Shown piece by piece: positions 26,585 through 36,890 of a stretch of 64,000 bases of DNA. Both the position numbers and the translations under genes were made by a program. Source of the stretch: JABDQA01 sp963759125 (GTDB taxonomy: Bacteria > Desulfobacterota > Desulfobulbia > Desulfobulbales > Desulfocapsaceae); assembly GCA_963759125.1 (NCBI GenBank), contig CAVWXN010000007.1:196269-260268 (forward strand), in the 5' to 3' direction. Numbering within the stretch: the stretch's first letter is position 1; each line of letters starts with the position of its first letter. Under the pieces are notes generated by a model. That model had not been told where the DNA came from. It saw only the letters and a program-made list of their open reading frames with translations, and did not search any database.

Positions 26585-27985
26585 ATGCACTATCTCAGCA
26601 CCCGAGGAAATTCGCCACCACTCTCTTTCACCGAGGCCGTAATGACAGGACTGGCCGAGGACGGTGGCCTCCTGCTGCCCAGGGCAATTCCTCGCATCGA
26701 TCGGACCACTTTCGAATCCTGGCAGCCGCTCAGCTACAGCGAACTGGCCTACGAGGTCATGTCGCGTTTCATAGACGACATACCCACCGCCGACCTAAAA
26801 GCACTGATAAACAAGTCATATGACAACTTCACCGACGAGCAGATAGTCCCCCACGTTCATCTGGACGACCTGCACATCCTCGAGTTGTTCCATGGCCCGA
26901 CCCTGGCCTTCAAAGATATTGCCCTCCAGTTTCTCGGCAATCTCTTTGAGTATCTGCTGGCCAAAGACGACGGCTATCTCAACATCCTCGGCGCCACCTC
27001 TGGCGATACAGGGAGCGCCGCGATTTACGGGGTAAAAGGTAAAGAGCGGATACGTATTTTCATTCTGCATCCCCATCAGCGAATCAGCGAGGTGCAGGAA
27101 AAACAGATGACCAGTGTCGCCGATGCCAACGTCTACAACCTCGCAGTCAAGGGAACCTTCGACGATGCCCAGGCAACGGTCAAAGCGATTTTCAGCGATA
27201 TCGAGTTCAAAACCAAGTACCACCTGGGGGCGATCAATTCGATCAACTGGGCCAGAATTCTGGCTCAGGTGGTCTATTACATCTCCAGCTGCCTGCATGT
27301 AGCGGGACACGAGAACAACAGCGCCGTCTCCTTCTCAGTGCCCACGGGGAATTTCGGCGATATTTTCGCCGGCTACATCGCCAAGAAGATGCTGCCGGAA
27401 GGCTGCATCCGCAAATTGGTATTGGCCACCAACTCGAACGATATCCTCTCACGTTTCGTCAATGAAGGCGACTACTCTCTTGGTGAGGTGGTTGCCACCT
27501 CTTCTCCTTCCATGGATATCCAGGCGGCTTCAAATTTCGAACGCTACCTTTACTACCTGATGGATCGCGAACCCGACCTGGTGCGTGAAGCCATGCTCAA
27601 ATTCAGGGTCGACGGCAAACTCTATCTGCAAAATTATCTGGCCCACATAAAAAGGGATTTTACCGCCTCATCGATCTCCGAGGATGAAGTAAAGCAAACC
27701 ATCGCCCGCTACTACCAGGATTATCACTATATCCTCGACCCGCACACGGCTGTTGGCGTCAGAGCGGCCGAGCAGCAGCGTGCCCAGGGCGTAGCCATGG
27801 TCTGCCTGGCAACCGCGCACCCGGCCAAGTTTGGTGCAACCGTAGAACAGGCGATCGGCAGGCAGCCCGATCTTCCCCCCTCTCTGAGCGAGCTGGAAGG
27901 TAAGCCCACTCGCTGTGAAGTGATGGACGGCTCGATAGAAGAGCTCATGGCTTATATCGAAGCCCATGCCCTCCACCGGCCATGA
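26585..27985 (+). CDS. thrC: threonine synthase
   Basis: A 466-residue PLP enzyme converting O-phosphohomoserine to threonine. The N terminus MHYLSTRGNSPPLSFTEAV is typical of the long class-II type; the PLP lysine is in GPTLAFKDIALQFLG near residue 113, and ILGATSGDTGSAAIYG and SVPTGNFGDIFAGY form the phosphate and substrate loops. Its stop overlaps the start of the nucleoside phosphorylase gene by four bases (ATGA), so the two are translationally coupled despite unrelated roles. Confidence 0.95.
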   Translation: MHYLSTRGNSPPLSFTEAVMTGLAEDGGLLLPRAIPRIDRTTFESWQPLSYSELAYEVMSRFIDDIPTADLKALINKSYDNFTDEQIVPHVHLDDLHILELFHGPTLAFKDIALQFLGNLFEYLLAKDDGYLNILGATSGDTGSAAIYGVKGKERIRIFILHPHQRISEVQEKQMTSVADANVYNLAVKGTFDDAQATVKAIFSDIEFKTKYHLGAINSINWARILAQVVYYISSCLHVAGHENNSAVSFSVPTGNFGDIFAGYIAKKMLPEGCIRKLVLATNSNDILSRFVNEGDYSLGEVVATSSPSMDIQAASNFERYLYYLMDREPDLVREAMLKFRVDGKLYLQNYLAHIKRDFTASSISEDEVKQTIARYYQDYHYILDPHTAVGVRAAEQQRAQGVAMVCLATAHPAKFGATVEQAIGRQPDLPPSLSELEGKPTRCEVMDGSIEELMAYIEAHALHRP

Positions 27986-28827
27986 GCAGCGCCGCCAGCT
28001 CCTACAGAGACAAGGTCGAAAGGGCCGCTTCCTATATCAAAAATATCTGTACAGAAATTCCGCCCACAGCCATCCAACTTGGGACCGGGCTTGGTGGTTT
28101 GAGCAGCAAGCTGGAGCTCGAACATGAGATCGCCTACGAGGACATCCCCGGATTCCCAAGATCGACGGTCGAAAGTCATCAGGGGGCCCTGCAGATCGGC
28201 CGCCTTGGCGGCTGCCATACGCTGATTCTGTCCGGCAGGTTTCATTTTTACGAAGGCTATTCGACCCAGGAAATTACTCTGCCGATCAGGGTTCTGCAGC
28301 TTTTGGGGGTTACCAACCTGATCATCACCAACGCCGCCGGCGGGCTCAACCCATTGTTTCTTCCGGGCACCATCATGGTCATCAGGGATCATCTCAATTT
28401 CCTCGGTGAAAATCCGCTGCGAGGCCCCAATATAGAAGAGTGGGGCCCGCGGTTTCCTGATTTCTCCGAACCCTACGGTCCGGATCTGATCAAAATGGCC
28501 CTGGACAGCGCCGCTCACTTCCAGATCGATAGGGTTGTCACCGGCACCTACGTGTGTATCCCTGGTCCCAGCCTCGAGACCCCCGCCGAGACTCGCTGGC
28601 TCAGGGAGGGCGGGGCAGATGCGGTCGGTATGTCGTCGGTTCCCGAAGTGATCGTCGCCCACCACGGCTCGATGCAGGTTCTCGGTCTGTCGTTGATCTC
28701 CAATGTCAATGACCCCGACAATTTCCAACCTATTATCTTGGAAGATATTATCGCCGAAGGGCGACGGGCCTCGGGCAGACTCGAAAAACTGATCGTCGAA
28801 TGTATCAATCGACTGAAGGGGGACTGA
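27982..28827 (+). CDS. purine nucleoside phosphorylase (trimeric class)
   Basis: A 281-residue phosphorylase splitting purine nucleosides with phosphate. Signature pieces: QLGTGLGGLSS (phosphate loop), SGRFHFYEGYS (phosphate-binding HxYEG), TNAAGGLNP, PGPSLETPAETR with the purine-binding glutamate, and VGMSSVPEVIVAHHG. The conserved Asn is in ISNVND. It overlaps thrC by 4 bases and precedes the amidohydrolase by 7 bases, so a small purine or 5'-methylthioadenosine salvage unit is likely. Confidence 0.88.
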   Translation: MSSAASSYRDKVERAASYIKNICTEIPPTAIQLGTGLGGLSSKLELEHEIAYEDIPGFPRSTVESHQGALQIGRLGGCHTLILSGRFHFYEGYSTQEITLPIRVLQLLGVTNLIITNAAGGLNPLFLPGTIMVIRDHLNFLGENPLRGPNIEEWGPRFPDFSEPYGPDLIKMALDSAAHFQIDRVVTGTYVCIPGPSLETPAETRWLREGGADAVGMSSVPEVIVAHHGSMQVLGLSLISNVNDPDNFQPIILEDIIAEGRRASGRLEKLIVECINRLKGD

Positions 28828-28834
28828 GCTCACC

Positions 28835-30185
28835 ATGAACGATATGAACGAACGGGCCCACTACATCATCTCGGGTAGATATCTGCTGCCCACCTGGCGT
28901 CAGGCTGACCGCATAGATAACGGCGCCATCGCAGTTTATCAGGACCGCATAACGATGATCGGCAGCCGCGAGCAGCTGCGAGCAAAGTTTCCTGAGGCGG
29001 AAGAGCTGCATGAGCCGGCAGGGTTGATCATGCCGGGCCTGATCAATACCCATACCCATGCCCCAATGAGCTATCTGCGCGGCATCGCAGACGATCTGCC
29101 GCTCATGACCTGGCTGCAGGAACATATCTTTCCGGTCGAGCAGAAACTCGATGGTGAGATGGTCTACCACTCGACCCTGCTCTCCATCGCTGAAATGATT
29201 AAATCGGGAACCACCAGTTTCTGCGACATGTACCTGTTCGCCGGTGAGGTTGCCAGAGCTGCTGATGAAACCGGGATCCGGGCCTGGATAGGTGAAGTGC
29301 TTTATGACTTCGCCTCCCCTTCCTACGGCAAGCTTGACAACGGTTTTGAGGTGGTCAGAAACCTGTTTGCCAGCTACCAAGATCATCCGCTCATCACCAT
29401 CACCGTCGATCCGCACAGCGTCTATACCTGCGCCCCTTCGCTCTTGGAAAGATCAGGAGCACTGGCAGAGGAATTCGACAGCCTCCTGGTCGTTCATCTT
29501 TCCGAAACGGAGTCCGAAGTCGCCACCTGTGTCGAACGTTACGGCCTCACTCCGGTAGAGCATCTCGACAAACTGGGCCTGTTGAACAGCCGTATACTGG
29601 CGGCCCATTGCGTGCAGCTGACCCCAGAAGAGATCCAGCTTGCTGGCAGCGCGGCAGGTCAGGGTGAGCCACTGTGTCGAATCGAATATGAAGCTTGCCT
29701 CCGGGGCGGCGCCAATACCTGAGCTGCTGAAACAGGGGGTCTGCGTATCCATCGGTACCGACGGACCCGCCTCCAACAACGACGTCGACATGTTTTCGGA
29801 GATGAGCAGTGTTGCAAAAGTCCACAAGGTCGTAACCATGGATCCGACCGCCATGGATGCCGAAACCACGCTGTGCTGCGGAACCATCAACGGCGCCAAG
29901 GCGCTGAGGGCCGACACCGAAATCGGCTCCCTGGAGCCGGGTAAAAAAGCCGATCTCATCGTCCTGGATTTGGATCAACCCCACCTGGTGCCGATCTACA
30001 ACCTGCCTTCGCATCTGATCTACGCCGCCAGGGGCGGCGATGTGATCCATTCGATGATCAACGGTCGCCTGGTCATGAGAGAACGAAAACTGTTGACCAT
30101 TGACGAACAGATGATAATCGGCAAGATGCAGGAAATAAGTTCCAAAGTTTTGCGAATTAGAAGCCAAGCAGGGGCAGGAAAATGA
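28835..30185 (+). CDS. amidohydrolase, S-adenosylhomocysteine/5'-methylthioadenosine deaminase-like (one frameshift)
   Basis: About 450 residues of the cytosine-deaminase-like amidohydrolase group. Metal site: GLINTHTHAPMSYLRG (HxH), VDPHSVYTCAP, VVHLSETESE, and a late aspartate in SIGTDGPASNNDVDMF. The frame changes near 29638 in CCAGCTTGCTGG; removing one base gives EIQLLAARQVRVSHCVESN, the expected sequence. The final beta-sandwich half ends before AGAGK. It probably deaminates adenosine-type nucleosides, passing inosine-type products to the phosphorylase just upstream. Confidence 0.85.
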
Positions 30186-30209
30186 TACAGCGGCGCCGTG
30201 CTGTCCAGC

Positions 30210-30238
30210 TTGACTTTCTGAACATACTAATCTACATT
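30210..30238 (+). promoter_or_regulatory. sigma-70-like promoter before tatA genes
   Basis: TTGACT and TACATT separated by 17 bases, about 65 bases before the first tatA start. Read by eye from the consensus. Confidence 0.5.
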
Positions 30239-30303
30239 GCGCCACAGAACGGCGGATCTGCCGCCGGATTACTCTAACCACAACGCACTATCGAGGTACG
30301 CAC

Positions 30304-30501
30304 ATGTTCGGACTGGGAATGCCTGAACTCATAGTCATACTGGTGATCATCGTCATCATCTTCGGGGCCGGGAAACTTCCTGAAATCGGCTCCGGCATAG
30401 GCAAAGGCATCAAGAACTTCAAGGAAGCCACCAAGCAGCAGGATGAAACCAAAACACTGGACGAAAACAACCAGGATCCTGAAGATACCACCAAAAGCTG
30501 A
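30304..30501 (+). CDS. tatA: Tat translocase pore subunit TatA/E family (first copy)
   Basis: A 65-residue protein: MFGLGMPELIVILVIIVIIFGAGKLPEIG is the short N-terminal membrane helix and FG-hinge, then the amphipathic helix GSGIGKGIKNFKEATK and an acidic tail. It assembles the pore for folded twin-arginine substrates. It sits 26 bases before a second similar gene; no tatC lies nearby. Confidence 0.93.
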   Translation: MFGLGMPELIVILVIIVIIFGAGKLPEIGSGIGKGIKNFKEATKQQDETKTLDENNQDPEDTTKS

Positions 30502-30527
30502 TCACTGAGACGATCGGAGCAGACACC

Positions 30528-30773
30528 ATGTTTGGACTCGGAACCCCTGAACTCATCGTTATTTTAGGAATTGCCGTACTCATTTTTGGCGGCAAGAAAC
30601 TACCCGATATTGGCGCCGGCCTGGGCAAAGCGATCGGCTCCTTCAAAAAGGAAGTTGGTGATGTGAAAGCCAGCGGCCAAGCGCTGATCGACGACATCCC
30701 CGGCGTCAAGGAAGTTACCGAAGTAAAGGATCAGATCGATAGGGTCAAAAATATCACCAACATCACCAAATAA
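30528..30773 (+). CDS. tatA: Tat translocase subunit TatA/B family (second copy)
   Basis: An 81-residue paralog of the preceding protein, with the same MFGLGTPELIVILGIAVLIFGGKKLPDIG start and an amphipathic GLGKAIGSFKKEVGD helix. The longer C-terminal helix could hint at a TatB-like role, but the FGGKKLP hinge is TatA-like. Paired TatA genes are common in Desulfobacterota. The Tat-signal protein at 46.2-46.8 kb is a candidate client. Confidence 0.92.
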   Translation: MFGLGTPELIVILGIAVLIFGGKKLPDIGAGLGKAIGSFKKEVGDVKASGQALIDDIPGVKEVTEVKDQIDRVKNITNITK

Positions 30774-30784
30774 CCGTTTTTCTA

Positions 30785-30810
30785 ATTACATCAATGATCT
30801 TTGATGTAAT
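30785..30810. repeat. inverted repeat after the tatA pair
   Basis: ATTACATCAA and TTGATGTAAT pair perfectly around TGATCT. No T-run follows on either strand, so a terminator role is uncertain. Confidence 0.5.
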
Positions 30811-31046
30811 GCTCATTTCCCCCTCTCGTTTCTGAGAATTTCGACTATTCAGGTAGTTCTTCGACATTCCTTCCCGCATTGTCGGTCGGGCCGTCTCTTG
30901 ACGATATTTCACATTTTGTGTATTTGTACAGGTTCCGTAAAAACAACTATTACCACCCGGCTTGAAGCACCCTACCTGCGGTTCGCTTTCTACCAACAAC
31001 TCATACAGTTGCCGGAAGGTGGCTTTTTATTTACCAGGAGAAACAC

Positions 31047-32195
31047 ATGTGTCGATTAGCTCTTAAAACGGCCAATGAACCCTTCTCGCCCTTCGAGGTG
31101 CTCGAGGCTATGGAGGCCATGAAGGAAGGTTATGACGGCTCCGGACTCGGCCTTCTGCTCAGGGGCATGGAGTTCGAAGATTTCAAGTACAACCCGAGAT
31201 TCCCGATCCTCTCAGGCATCGCCGAAAGCAAGAAGGCCTGGAAAAGGCTGGACCGCTTCATGGAAGAGCGCGGCTACGAGTTAAAATACGACCACAAGTT
31301 CCATATGGACCGCAGCCAAATGGACGGCAAGGACCGTTACCGCTATTTCGTTCGCGCCTACCGGATGCCCGAACAGTTTCAGGGCAAGCCGATGGAAGAC
31401 AAAGACAGGGAAGACGAACTCATGGAGACCCGGCTGGCCCTGCGCCAGGATGGTGAGAAACACGGCGGCGATCTGTCGGTCTTCTCTTTCTGGCCCGATG
31501 TGGCGATGATCAAGGAGGTCGGCTGGCCGCTTCAGGTCGGCAATCTGCTGAGCCTCCACGACGGCCAGATCAAATCCCGCGTCTGCATGGCCCAGGGACG
31601 CCAGAACACCAACTACGGAATCAACCTCTACGCCTGTCACCCCTTCTTTGTGCAGGGTATCTCGACCATGACCAACGGCGAGAATACCGCCTTCGTACCC
31701 ATTCGCGACTGGCTTCTGGGCAGGGATTTTGAGGGATATATGGGTTACCAGAGCGACTCGGAAGTATTCACCCATATACTCCACTACACCCTGAAACAGC
31801 TCAACCTGCCTCTGCAGGCCTACAAACATATCATCACTCCGCTGAGCACCAAGGAACTGGACGCCCACCCCCAGGGCGACTTTCTCAGAGGCCTGCGCAA
31901 CGTCTGCAAACGGCTTATCATCGACGGCCCCAACGCCGTTATCGGCACCCTTCCGGACGAAACCTGCCTGCTGGTCATGGATCAGAAAAAGCTGCGTCCG
32001 GCGACCGTCGGCGGCAGAGAGGGGGTCTGGGCAATCGCCTCGGAAATGTGCGGCGTCGATGCGATGGTACCCGATCGCGACCCGAGCCTCGATTTCCAAC
32101 CCATGAGAGAACATACCGTTATTATTCCACCAGATAGAAAGGAATTAGAAATATGGTCCCAATACGATCAGTTCCCATTGAGCCTGGCAGCTTAA
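31047..32195 (+). CDS. glutamate synthase, glutaminase (class II amidotransferase) subunit
   Basis: A 382-residue class II glutamine amidotransferase. The nucleophile is Cys2 directly after the initiator Met (MCRLALKT). Other conserved sites are SVCMAQG-like SRVCMAQGRQNTNYGINLYACHP and the ENTAFVPIRDWL stretch. It frees ammonia from glutamine and channels it to the FMN subunit encoded next. The stop lies 43 bases inside the following gene, so the pair is translationally coupled. The split into separate amidotransferase and synthase genes matches the archaeal-type arrangement. Confidence 0.88.
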   Translation: MCRLALKTANEPFSPFEVLEAMEAMKEGYDGSGLGLLLRGMEFEDFKYNPRFPILSGIAESKKAWKRLDRFMEERGYELKYDHKFHMDRSQMDGKDRYRYFVRAYRMPEQFQGKPMEDKDREDELMETRLALRQDGEKHGGDLSVFSFWPDVAMIKEVGWPLQVGNLLSLHDGQIKSRVCMAQGRQNTNYGINLYACHPFFVQGISTMTNGENTAFVPIRDWLLGRDFEGYMGYQSDSEVFTHILHYTLKQLNLPLQAYKHIITPLSTKELDAHPQGDFLRGLRNVCKRLIIDGPNAVIGTLPDETCLLVMDQKKLRPATVGGREGVWAIASEMCGVDAMVPDRDPSLDFQPMREHTVIIPPDRKELEIWSQYDQFPLSLAA

Positions 32196-33794
32196 CCTAT
32201 CACGACCTGCCCTGGATAATTGAGCATCGGGAGGACCGCTGCACCCTCTGTGGACAATGCACCAGCGTCTGTCCGAAGGAGTGTCTGCACCTGACCTACC
32301 GGCGCCAGCGGCTGCCCAACCTCGAGGTATTGAGCAGCAAACGGGGCAGCGAATACCGCACCTTCGTCGGCATCAGGCAGCGCACCGATATGGTGCACTC
32401 CTGCATCGGCTGCGGCATGTGTGCCATGGTCTGTCCCAATGAGGCGATCAGCCCGGTGCCCAACACGGTTGAGAACCGCACCCTGTTCTTGAACAACCAG
32501 AAAGGTGAAGCCTATAAACGAGGCGGCCGCAGAAACACCACCGGCGCCTCCCTGCTCGACCGGATCATGTTTGATCGCATCTCGATGCTGACCGATCCGG
32601 CTCTGGACGCCGGCCGGCACGAGTTCACCCTGTCGACCACCATAGGCAGAATCCTGTCGCCGGAGGAATATCTCAAACGCATCCAGCAGGGCGGCTGGAT
32701 TCCACCGACCAGGGAGGTGTTCCCCTTCGTCATCGGGTCGATGTCGTTCGGTGCCCTGTCCCCCAACATGTGGCTCGGCCTTCTCCAGGGCGTTGCTTAC
32801 TGTAACGAGGTTCTGGGCATCCCGGTTGTCATGTGCACCGGTGAGGGCGGCTGTCCGCCATGGGTCCTGAAGAGCCCGTATCTGAAATACATCATCCTGC
32901 AGATCGCCTCGGGTTATTTCGGCTGGGATGAGATCATCAGGGCCATTCCGGATATGCAGTGCGATCCGGCCGCAATCGAGATCAAATACGGCCAGGGGGC
33001 CAAACCCGGCGACGGCGGCCTGCTGATGTGGTACAAGGTGTCAAAACTGATCGCCCGTCTGCGCGGTGTTCCCAGAAGGTGTGGACCTGCCCTCGCCACC
33101 GGTTCACCAGACGCTCTACTCCATTGAAGAGAGTGTCATGAAGATGATTCAGACCCTGTCCATGGCCTTTGATCACAAGGTGCCGGTCTATCCGAAAATT
33201 TCGGCCTCGACCTCGGCCAAATCGGTCCTCAACAATCTGGTCCGCAATCCCTATGCCGGCGGACTGCTGATCGACGGCATCGATGGCGGTACCGGTGCGG
33301 CTTACAATGTCTCGATGGATGCGACCGGACACCCGGTGGCCTCAAACGTACGGGAATGTTATCTCGACCTGGCGGCCCAGGGTATGCAGAACGAGGTACC
33401 GATCTACGCCGCCGGCGGCGTCGGCAAGAACGGCAACGTGGCCCAGAACGGCATGGCCCTGATCATGCTCGGAGCCAGTGCGGTGCACATCGGCAAATAT
33501 ATCATGCAGGCCACCGCCGGTTGCCTTGGCAATGAACAGAACCGCTGCAACGTCTGCAACGTCGGAATCTGCCCCAAAGGGATCACCAGCCAGAATCCGA
33601 AACTCTACCGCCGGCTCGATCCGGACAAGGTGGCGGAACGGGTTGCCGAAACCTTCATGGCAATTCGGACCGACGTCAAGAAGATCATGGCACCGCTCGG
33701 CAGATCTCAGAGTCTGCCCGTCGGCATGTCTGATGCCATCGGTATCAACGACAAGGATGCCGCCGATCGGCTGCAGATCAAATATGTCTGCTAG
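32153..33794 (+). CDS. gltB: glutamate synthase FMN/4Fe-4S subunit (one frameshift)
   Basis: About 546 residues. Two 4Fe-4S motifs open it (CTLCGQCTSVCPKECL, CIGCGMCAMVCPNEAI), then the FMN-binding TIM-barrel with FPFVIGSMSFGALSPNM, AIEIKYGQGAKPGDGG and GLLIDGIDGGTGAAY, and a cysteine cluster NRCNVCNVGICPKG. The frame shifts near 33073; removing one A from TTCCCAGAAGG yields VPEGVDLPSPP, the family sequence. It condenses ammonia with 2-oxoglutarate. AAAGGAATTAG precedes its start inside the upstream gene. A one-base error in so conserved a gene is most likely technical. Confidence 0.92.
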
Positions 33795-33832
33795 GCATTG
33801 ATTACCAAGGTTATTGCATAAGGAGTTCTTTA

Positions 33833-36169
33833 GTGGCTACGAACGTTATAAAAGGTCTTGATCAGGACGGCAACCGCATCAACTCGATGGATTTTGAATA
33901 CATCGTTCGGGAAGCGGCAACCGAATACTCTGAGCTGACGCTGCAGTCCTACGGTCAGCACAATATCGGCATCCGACTCCAGCGCGATGAAGGGCTGCAT
34001 CTGCAGATCAAAGGACCCTGCGGCCAGCGGCTTGGTTCCATGGGAATGCCGGGAACGACGATCACCTGCGAAGGTTCGGTGTCGGACGATGTCGGCTATC
34101 TCAACATCGGTGCCGAAATAACCGTGCTCGGCGATGCCACCAACGGTGTCTGCAACGCCATGGCCGCCGGCAAGGTATTTATCGGCGGTTCAATCGGCGC
34201 CCGCGGTCTGACCATGACCAAATGGAATCCGGAATATGAAAAGCCGGAGCTCTGGGTACTCGGATCCACCGGCGATTCATTCGCCGAATTCAACTGCGGC
34301 GGGATCGCGGTCATCTGCGGGGTCGATCCCAAGAATCCCGAGAATGTGCTGGGTTACCGGCCCTGTGTCGGCATGGTCGGCGGGCTCATTTATTTCCGCG
34401 GCAAAGAGGACGGATCCTACTCCAAAACCAACTCCAGACTCGATGTCCCCACTGACGACCAATGGCAGTGGTTGCTCGACAACATCCCCGGCTACCTCGA
34501 AAAAATCGGCCGGCAAGATCTTTTAGATAGCCTGACCGTCCGTGAGGAATGGCAGGTCTTAGCCTCGGTCACTCCCCAGGAGCGGGCCCTGATGTGGTCC
34601 GGCCCGATGCCGATGGCCCAGTTCAGGGACGAGTTCTGGAACAAGGCTTTTGGCGGCGGCGACCCGTTGCGTGATCTGGCCCCCGGTCTCGACCGATCCG
34701 CCATCGGTGCCATCGTCACCGGCGAAATGCGGCGCCGGACCCCCTGGTGGTCCAACAACGAGCAGGCTGCCCCCTGCACCTACTATTGTCCAATCCACAT
34801 TCCGACCGTGGAGCGGCTCCGTCTCATACGCGAGGGCAAAATTGAAGAGGCCTATGAACTGATTCTGAGTTATACGCCGCTTCCCGCCTCGGTCTGCGGC
34901 GCAGTATGCCCAAATCTGTGTATGGAAAACTGTACCCGCACCGGCATCGACGGATCCATCGAGATGCAGGTACTGGGAAGAGCCGTGGCCAATTTCGACG
35001 CCCCCGAGGAGGCCGAATCGCTCGGTAAGAAAGTTGCCATAATCGGCGGTGGACCGGCCGGGCTCAATGCCGCCTGGCAGCTGGCCATCGGCGGAGTCGA
35101 AGCCCATATCTTCGAGCGCGATTCCCAGCTCGGCGGCAAACTGGCCCAGGTCGTTCCCTGGGAGCGCCTGCCTCAGGCAATCTGGGATGAAGAGATCAAG
35201 CGTTTTACCTCGCTGTCCAACGTCCACGTCCATCTTGACACCGACATGACCCCCTCGACCTTCGAGCGCCTCCAGAAGGAATTCGACTACGTGGTGGTGG
35301 CGGTCGGAACCCATGAACCGAGAAGGCTCACCTTCCCCGGCCATGAGCGGGTCATCCCTGCCCTCGACTTTCTCAAGGAAGCCAAAGGCAAGGATTCGAT
35401 GAATATCGGCAAGGAGATCGTAGTCATCGGCGCCGGTAATGTCGGCTGCGACGTGGCCTGTGAGGCCTACCGTCTGGGTGCCGACAGAGTCACCCTGGTC
35501 GATATTCAGAAACCGCTGGCTTTCGGCAAGGAAAAAGAAGCTGCGGAAGCTTATGGAGCCCGCTTCAAATGGCCGGTCATGACCAAAGAGGTGACCCCGG
35601 AAGGATTGGTGACCTCAGACGGTGAGTTGATCCCGGCCCATACCGTCTTTATTTCCATCGGCGATGTCCCCTCGCTGCCGTTTCTGCCCCGGTCTGTGCA
35701 GACCATGCAGGTGGGTGGCGCCGACTGGATCCAGACCGACCCGTCTCACAGAACTTCGGACGGCAAAATCCTGGCCATCGGTGATGTCGAACGACCTGGT
35801 CTGGCCACCGATGCGCTTGGGGCCGGAAAGACCGCGGCCGAAGCAATCCTGGCGGAAATCCGTGGGGAGGAATGGAAACCGTTCACCAAACAGCTGGTTC
35901 CCCAACAGGCGCTGACTATCACCCATTACAATCCGAGCGACAAGGGCAAGACTGAAGAGGACCAGGCCAGCCGCTGCCTCTCCTGCGCCACCTGTCGGGA
36001 TTGTCATCTCTGCGAAACGATCTGTCCGACCGGGGCGATCACCAGAAATGAAATTCATATCGGCGCTGAAATCAGCTTCGAATATGTCTCGGATGATGAC
36101 AAGTGCATCGGCTGCGGATTCTGCGCCGACACCTGCCCCTGCGGTATCTGGCAGATGAACGCTTATTGA
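33833..36169 (+). CDS. gltD: glutamate synthase GXGXG domain fused to FAD/NAD(P)H oxidoreductase and 4Fe-4S domain
   Basis: A 778-residue fusion starting with GTG at 33833 after AAGGAG. Residues 1-230 are the GXGXG beta-helix of GltB (GSMGMPGTTITCEGSVSDD). Then a Fer4_20-type cluster domain (CTYYCPIHIPTVERLRL, CGAVCPNLCMENC), an FAD domain (KKVAIIGGGPAGLNAAW), a pyridine-nucleotide domain (EIVVIGAGNVGCDVACEAYRLGA), and a C-terminal ferredoxin (CHLCETICPTGAI, CIGCGFCADTCPCGIW). It supplies electrons from NAD(P)H and closes the synthase. A terminator follows. Such fusions of the third GltB domain with GltD are known in anaerobes. Confidence 0.9.
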   Translation: MATNVIKGLDQDGNRINSMDFEYIVREAATEYSELTLQSYGQHNIGIRLQRDEGLHLQIKGPCGQRLGSMGMPGTTITCEGSVSDDVGYLNIGAEITVLGDATNGVCNAMAAGKVFIGGSIGARGLTMTKWNPEYEKPELWVLGSTGDSFAEFNCGGIAVICGVDPKNPENVLGYRPCVGMVGGLIYFRGKEDGSYSKTNSRLDVPTDDQWQWLLDNIPGYLEKIGRQDLLDSLTVREEWQVLASVTPQERALMWSGPMPMAQFRDEFWNKAFGGGDPLRDLAPGLDRSAIGAIVTGEMRRRTPWWSNNEQAAPCTYYCPIHIPTVERLRLIREGKIEEAYELILSYTPLPASVCGAVCPNLCMENCTRTGIDGSIEMQVLGRAVANFDAPEEAESLGKKVAIIGGGPAGLNAAWQLAIGGVEAHIFERDSQLGGKLAQVVPWERLPQAIWDEEIKRFTSLSNVHVHLDTDMTPSTFERLQKEFDYVVVAVGTHEPRRLTFPGHERVIPALDFLKEAKGKDSMNIGKEIVVIGAGNVGCDVACEAYRLGADRVTLVDIQKPLAFGKEKEAAEAYGARFKWPVMTKEVTPEGLVTSDGELIPAHTVFISIGDVPSLPFLPRSVQTMQVGGADWIQTDPSHRTSDGKILAIGDVERPGLATDALGAGKTAAEAILAEIRGEEWKPFTKQLVPQQALTITHYNPSDKGKTEEDQASRCLSCATCRDCHLCETICPTGAITRNEIHIGAEISFEYVSDDDKCIGCGFCADTCPCGIWQMNAY

Positions 36170-36193
36170 GCGCAGAGCAGTATAAAGATAAAC

Positions 36194-36237
36194 GCCCCTC
36201 TGCCGCCAACCGAATTGTGGGCAGAGGGGCTTTTTTT
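36194..36237 (+). terminator. rho-independent terminator after glutamate synthase
   Basis: GCCCCTCTGC pairs with GCAGAGGGGC across a 17-base loop and is followed by seven T. Confidence 0.92.
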
Positions 36238-36262
36238 ATGGTTTACCTTCACCCCTGGAAAG

Positions 36263-36758
36263 TCAGAGACGGTCGTGTACACCTTCATGATCCAGGAGGA
36301 TCTTCTTCAGCTCAACTCCCGGCGCAAACCCGCCAATCCAGCCGCTTGAACCAACCAGCCGATGGCAGGGGATAATGACCGGCAACGGGTTTTTATTGGC
36401 GGCCTGGCCCACCGCCCTGGCCAGATGCGACATTGCCCAGCCGACCGGCGAGTTGCCCATAGGACAGGATCTGGCCATACTCGATCTCAGCAAGGGCCCG
36501 CCACACTCGTTTTTGAAACTCTGTACCGGTGAGCATGAGCGGCAGATCAAACTTTTGGAGATTGCCCCTGAAATAATGATCAAGCTGAGTGCAGGCCTCC
36601 CTGAGTGGAGCTGACATCGAGGTCTTTTGAGCAGACATGTCGGCTTCCTTGTCACTGCCGAAAATCACAAAGCGGACATAATTATCGTCGCCCCCGATGG
36701 TCAGAGGCCCGACGATGGTGTCAACCACGATGCGCTCAACGAGCTGTTTTGTGTTCAT
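36263..36758 (-). CDS. ogt: methylated-DNA-[protein]-cysteine S-methyltransferase (one frameshift)
   Basis: About 165 residues, a suicide repair protein that moves the methyl group from O6-methylguanine to its own cysteine. The active site is VIIPCHRLVG in the C-terminal frame; FQKRVWRALAEIEYGQILSYGQLAGRLGN in the N-terminal frame is the DNA-binding part. The frames join by one indel near 36430, between GRLGN and LARAVGQAANKNPLP. The N-terminal half (MNTKQLVERIVVDTIVGPL) is short and divergent. It converges on the glutamate synthase terminator. Confidence 0.88.
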
Positions 36759-36890
36759 AGCATTTCTCCACGACCACTGATAGAGATGACAAGCTCACCC
36801 TCGAGCCGCTGATGACTTTACCAGAAAAGATGATATATTCGATTCAGGCCACGCACAAACAGATAAGCCAACGGATTAGTATAACGAATC

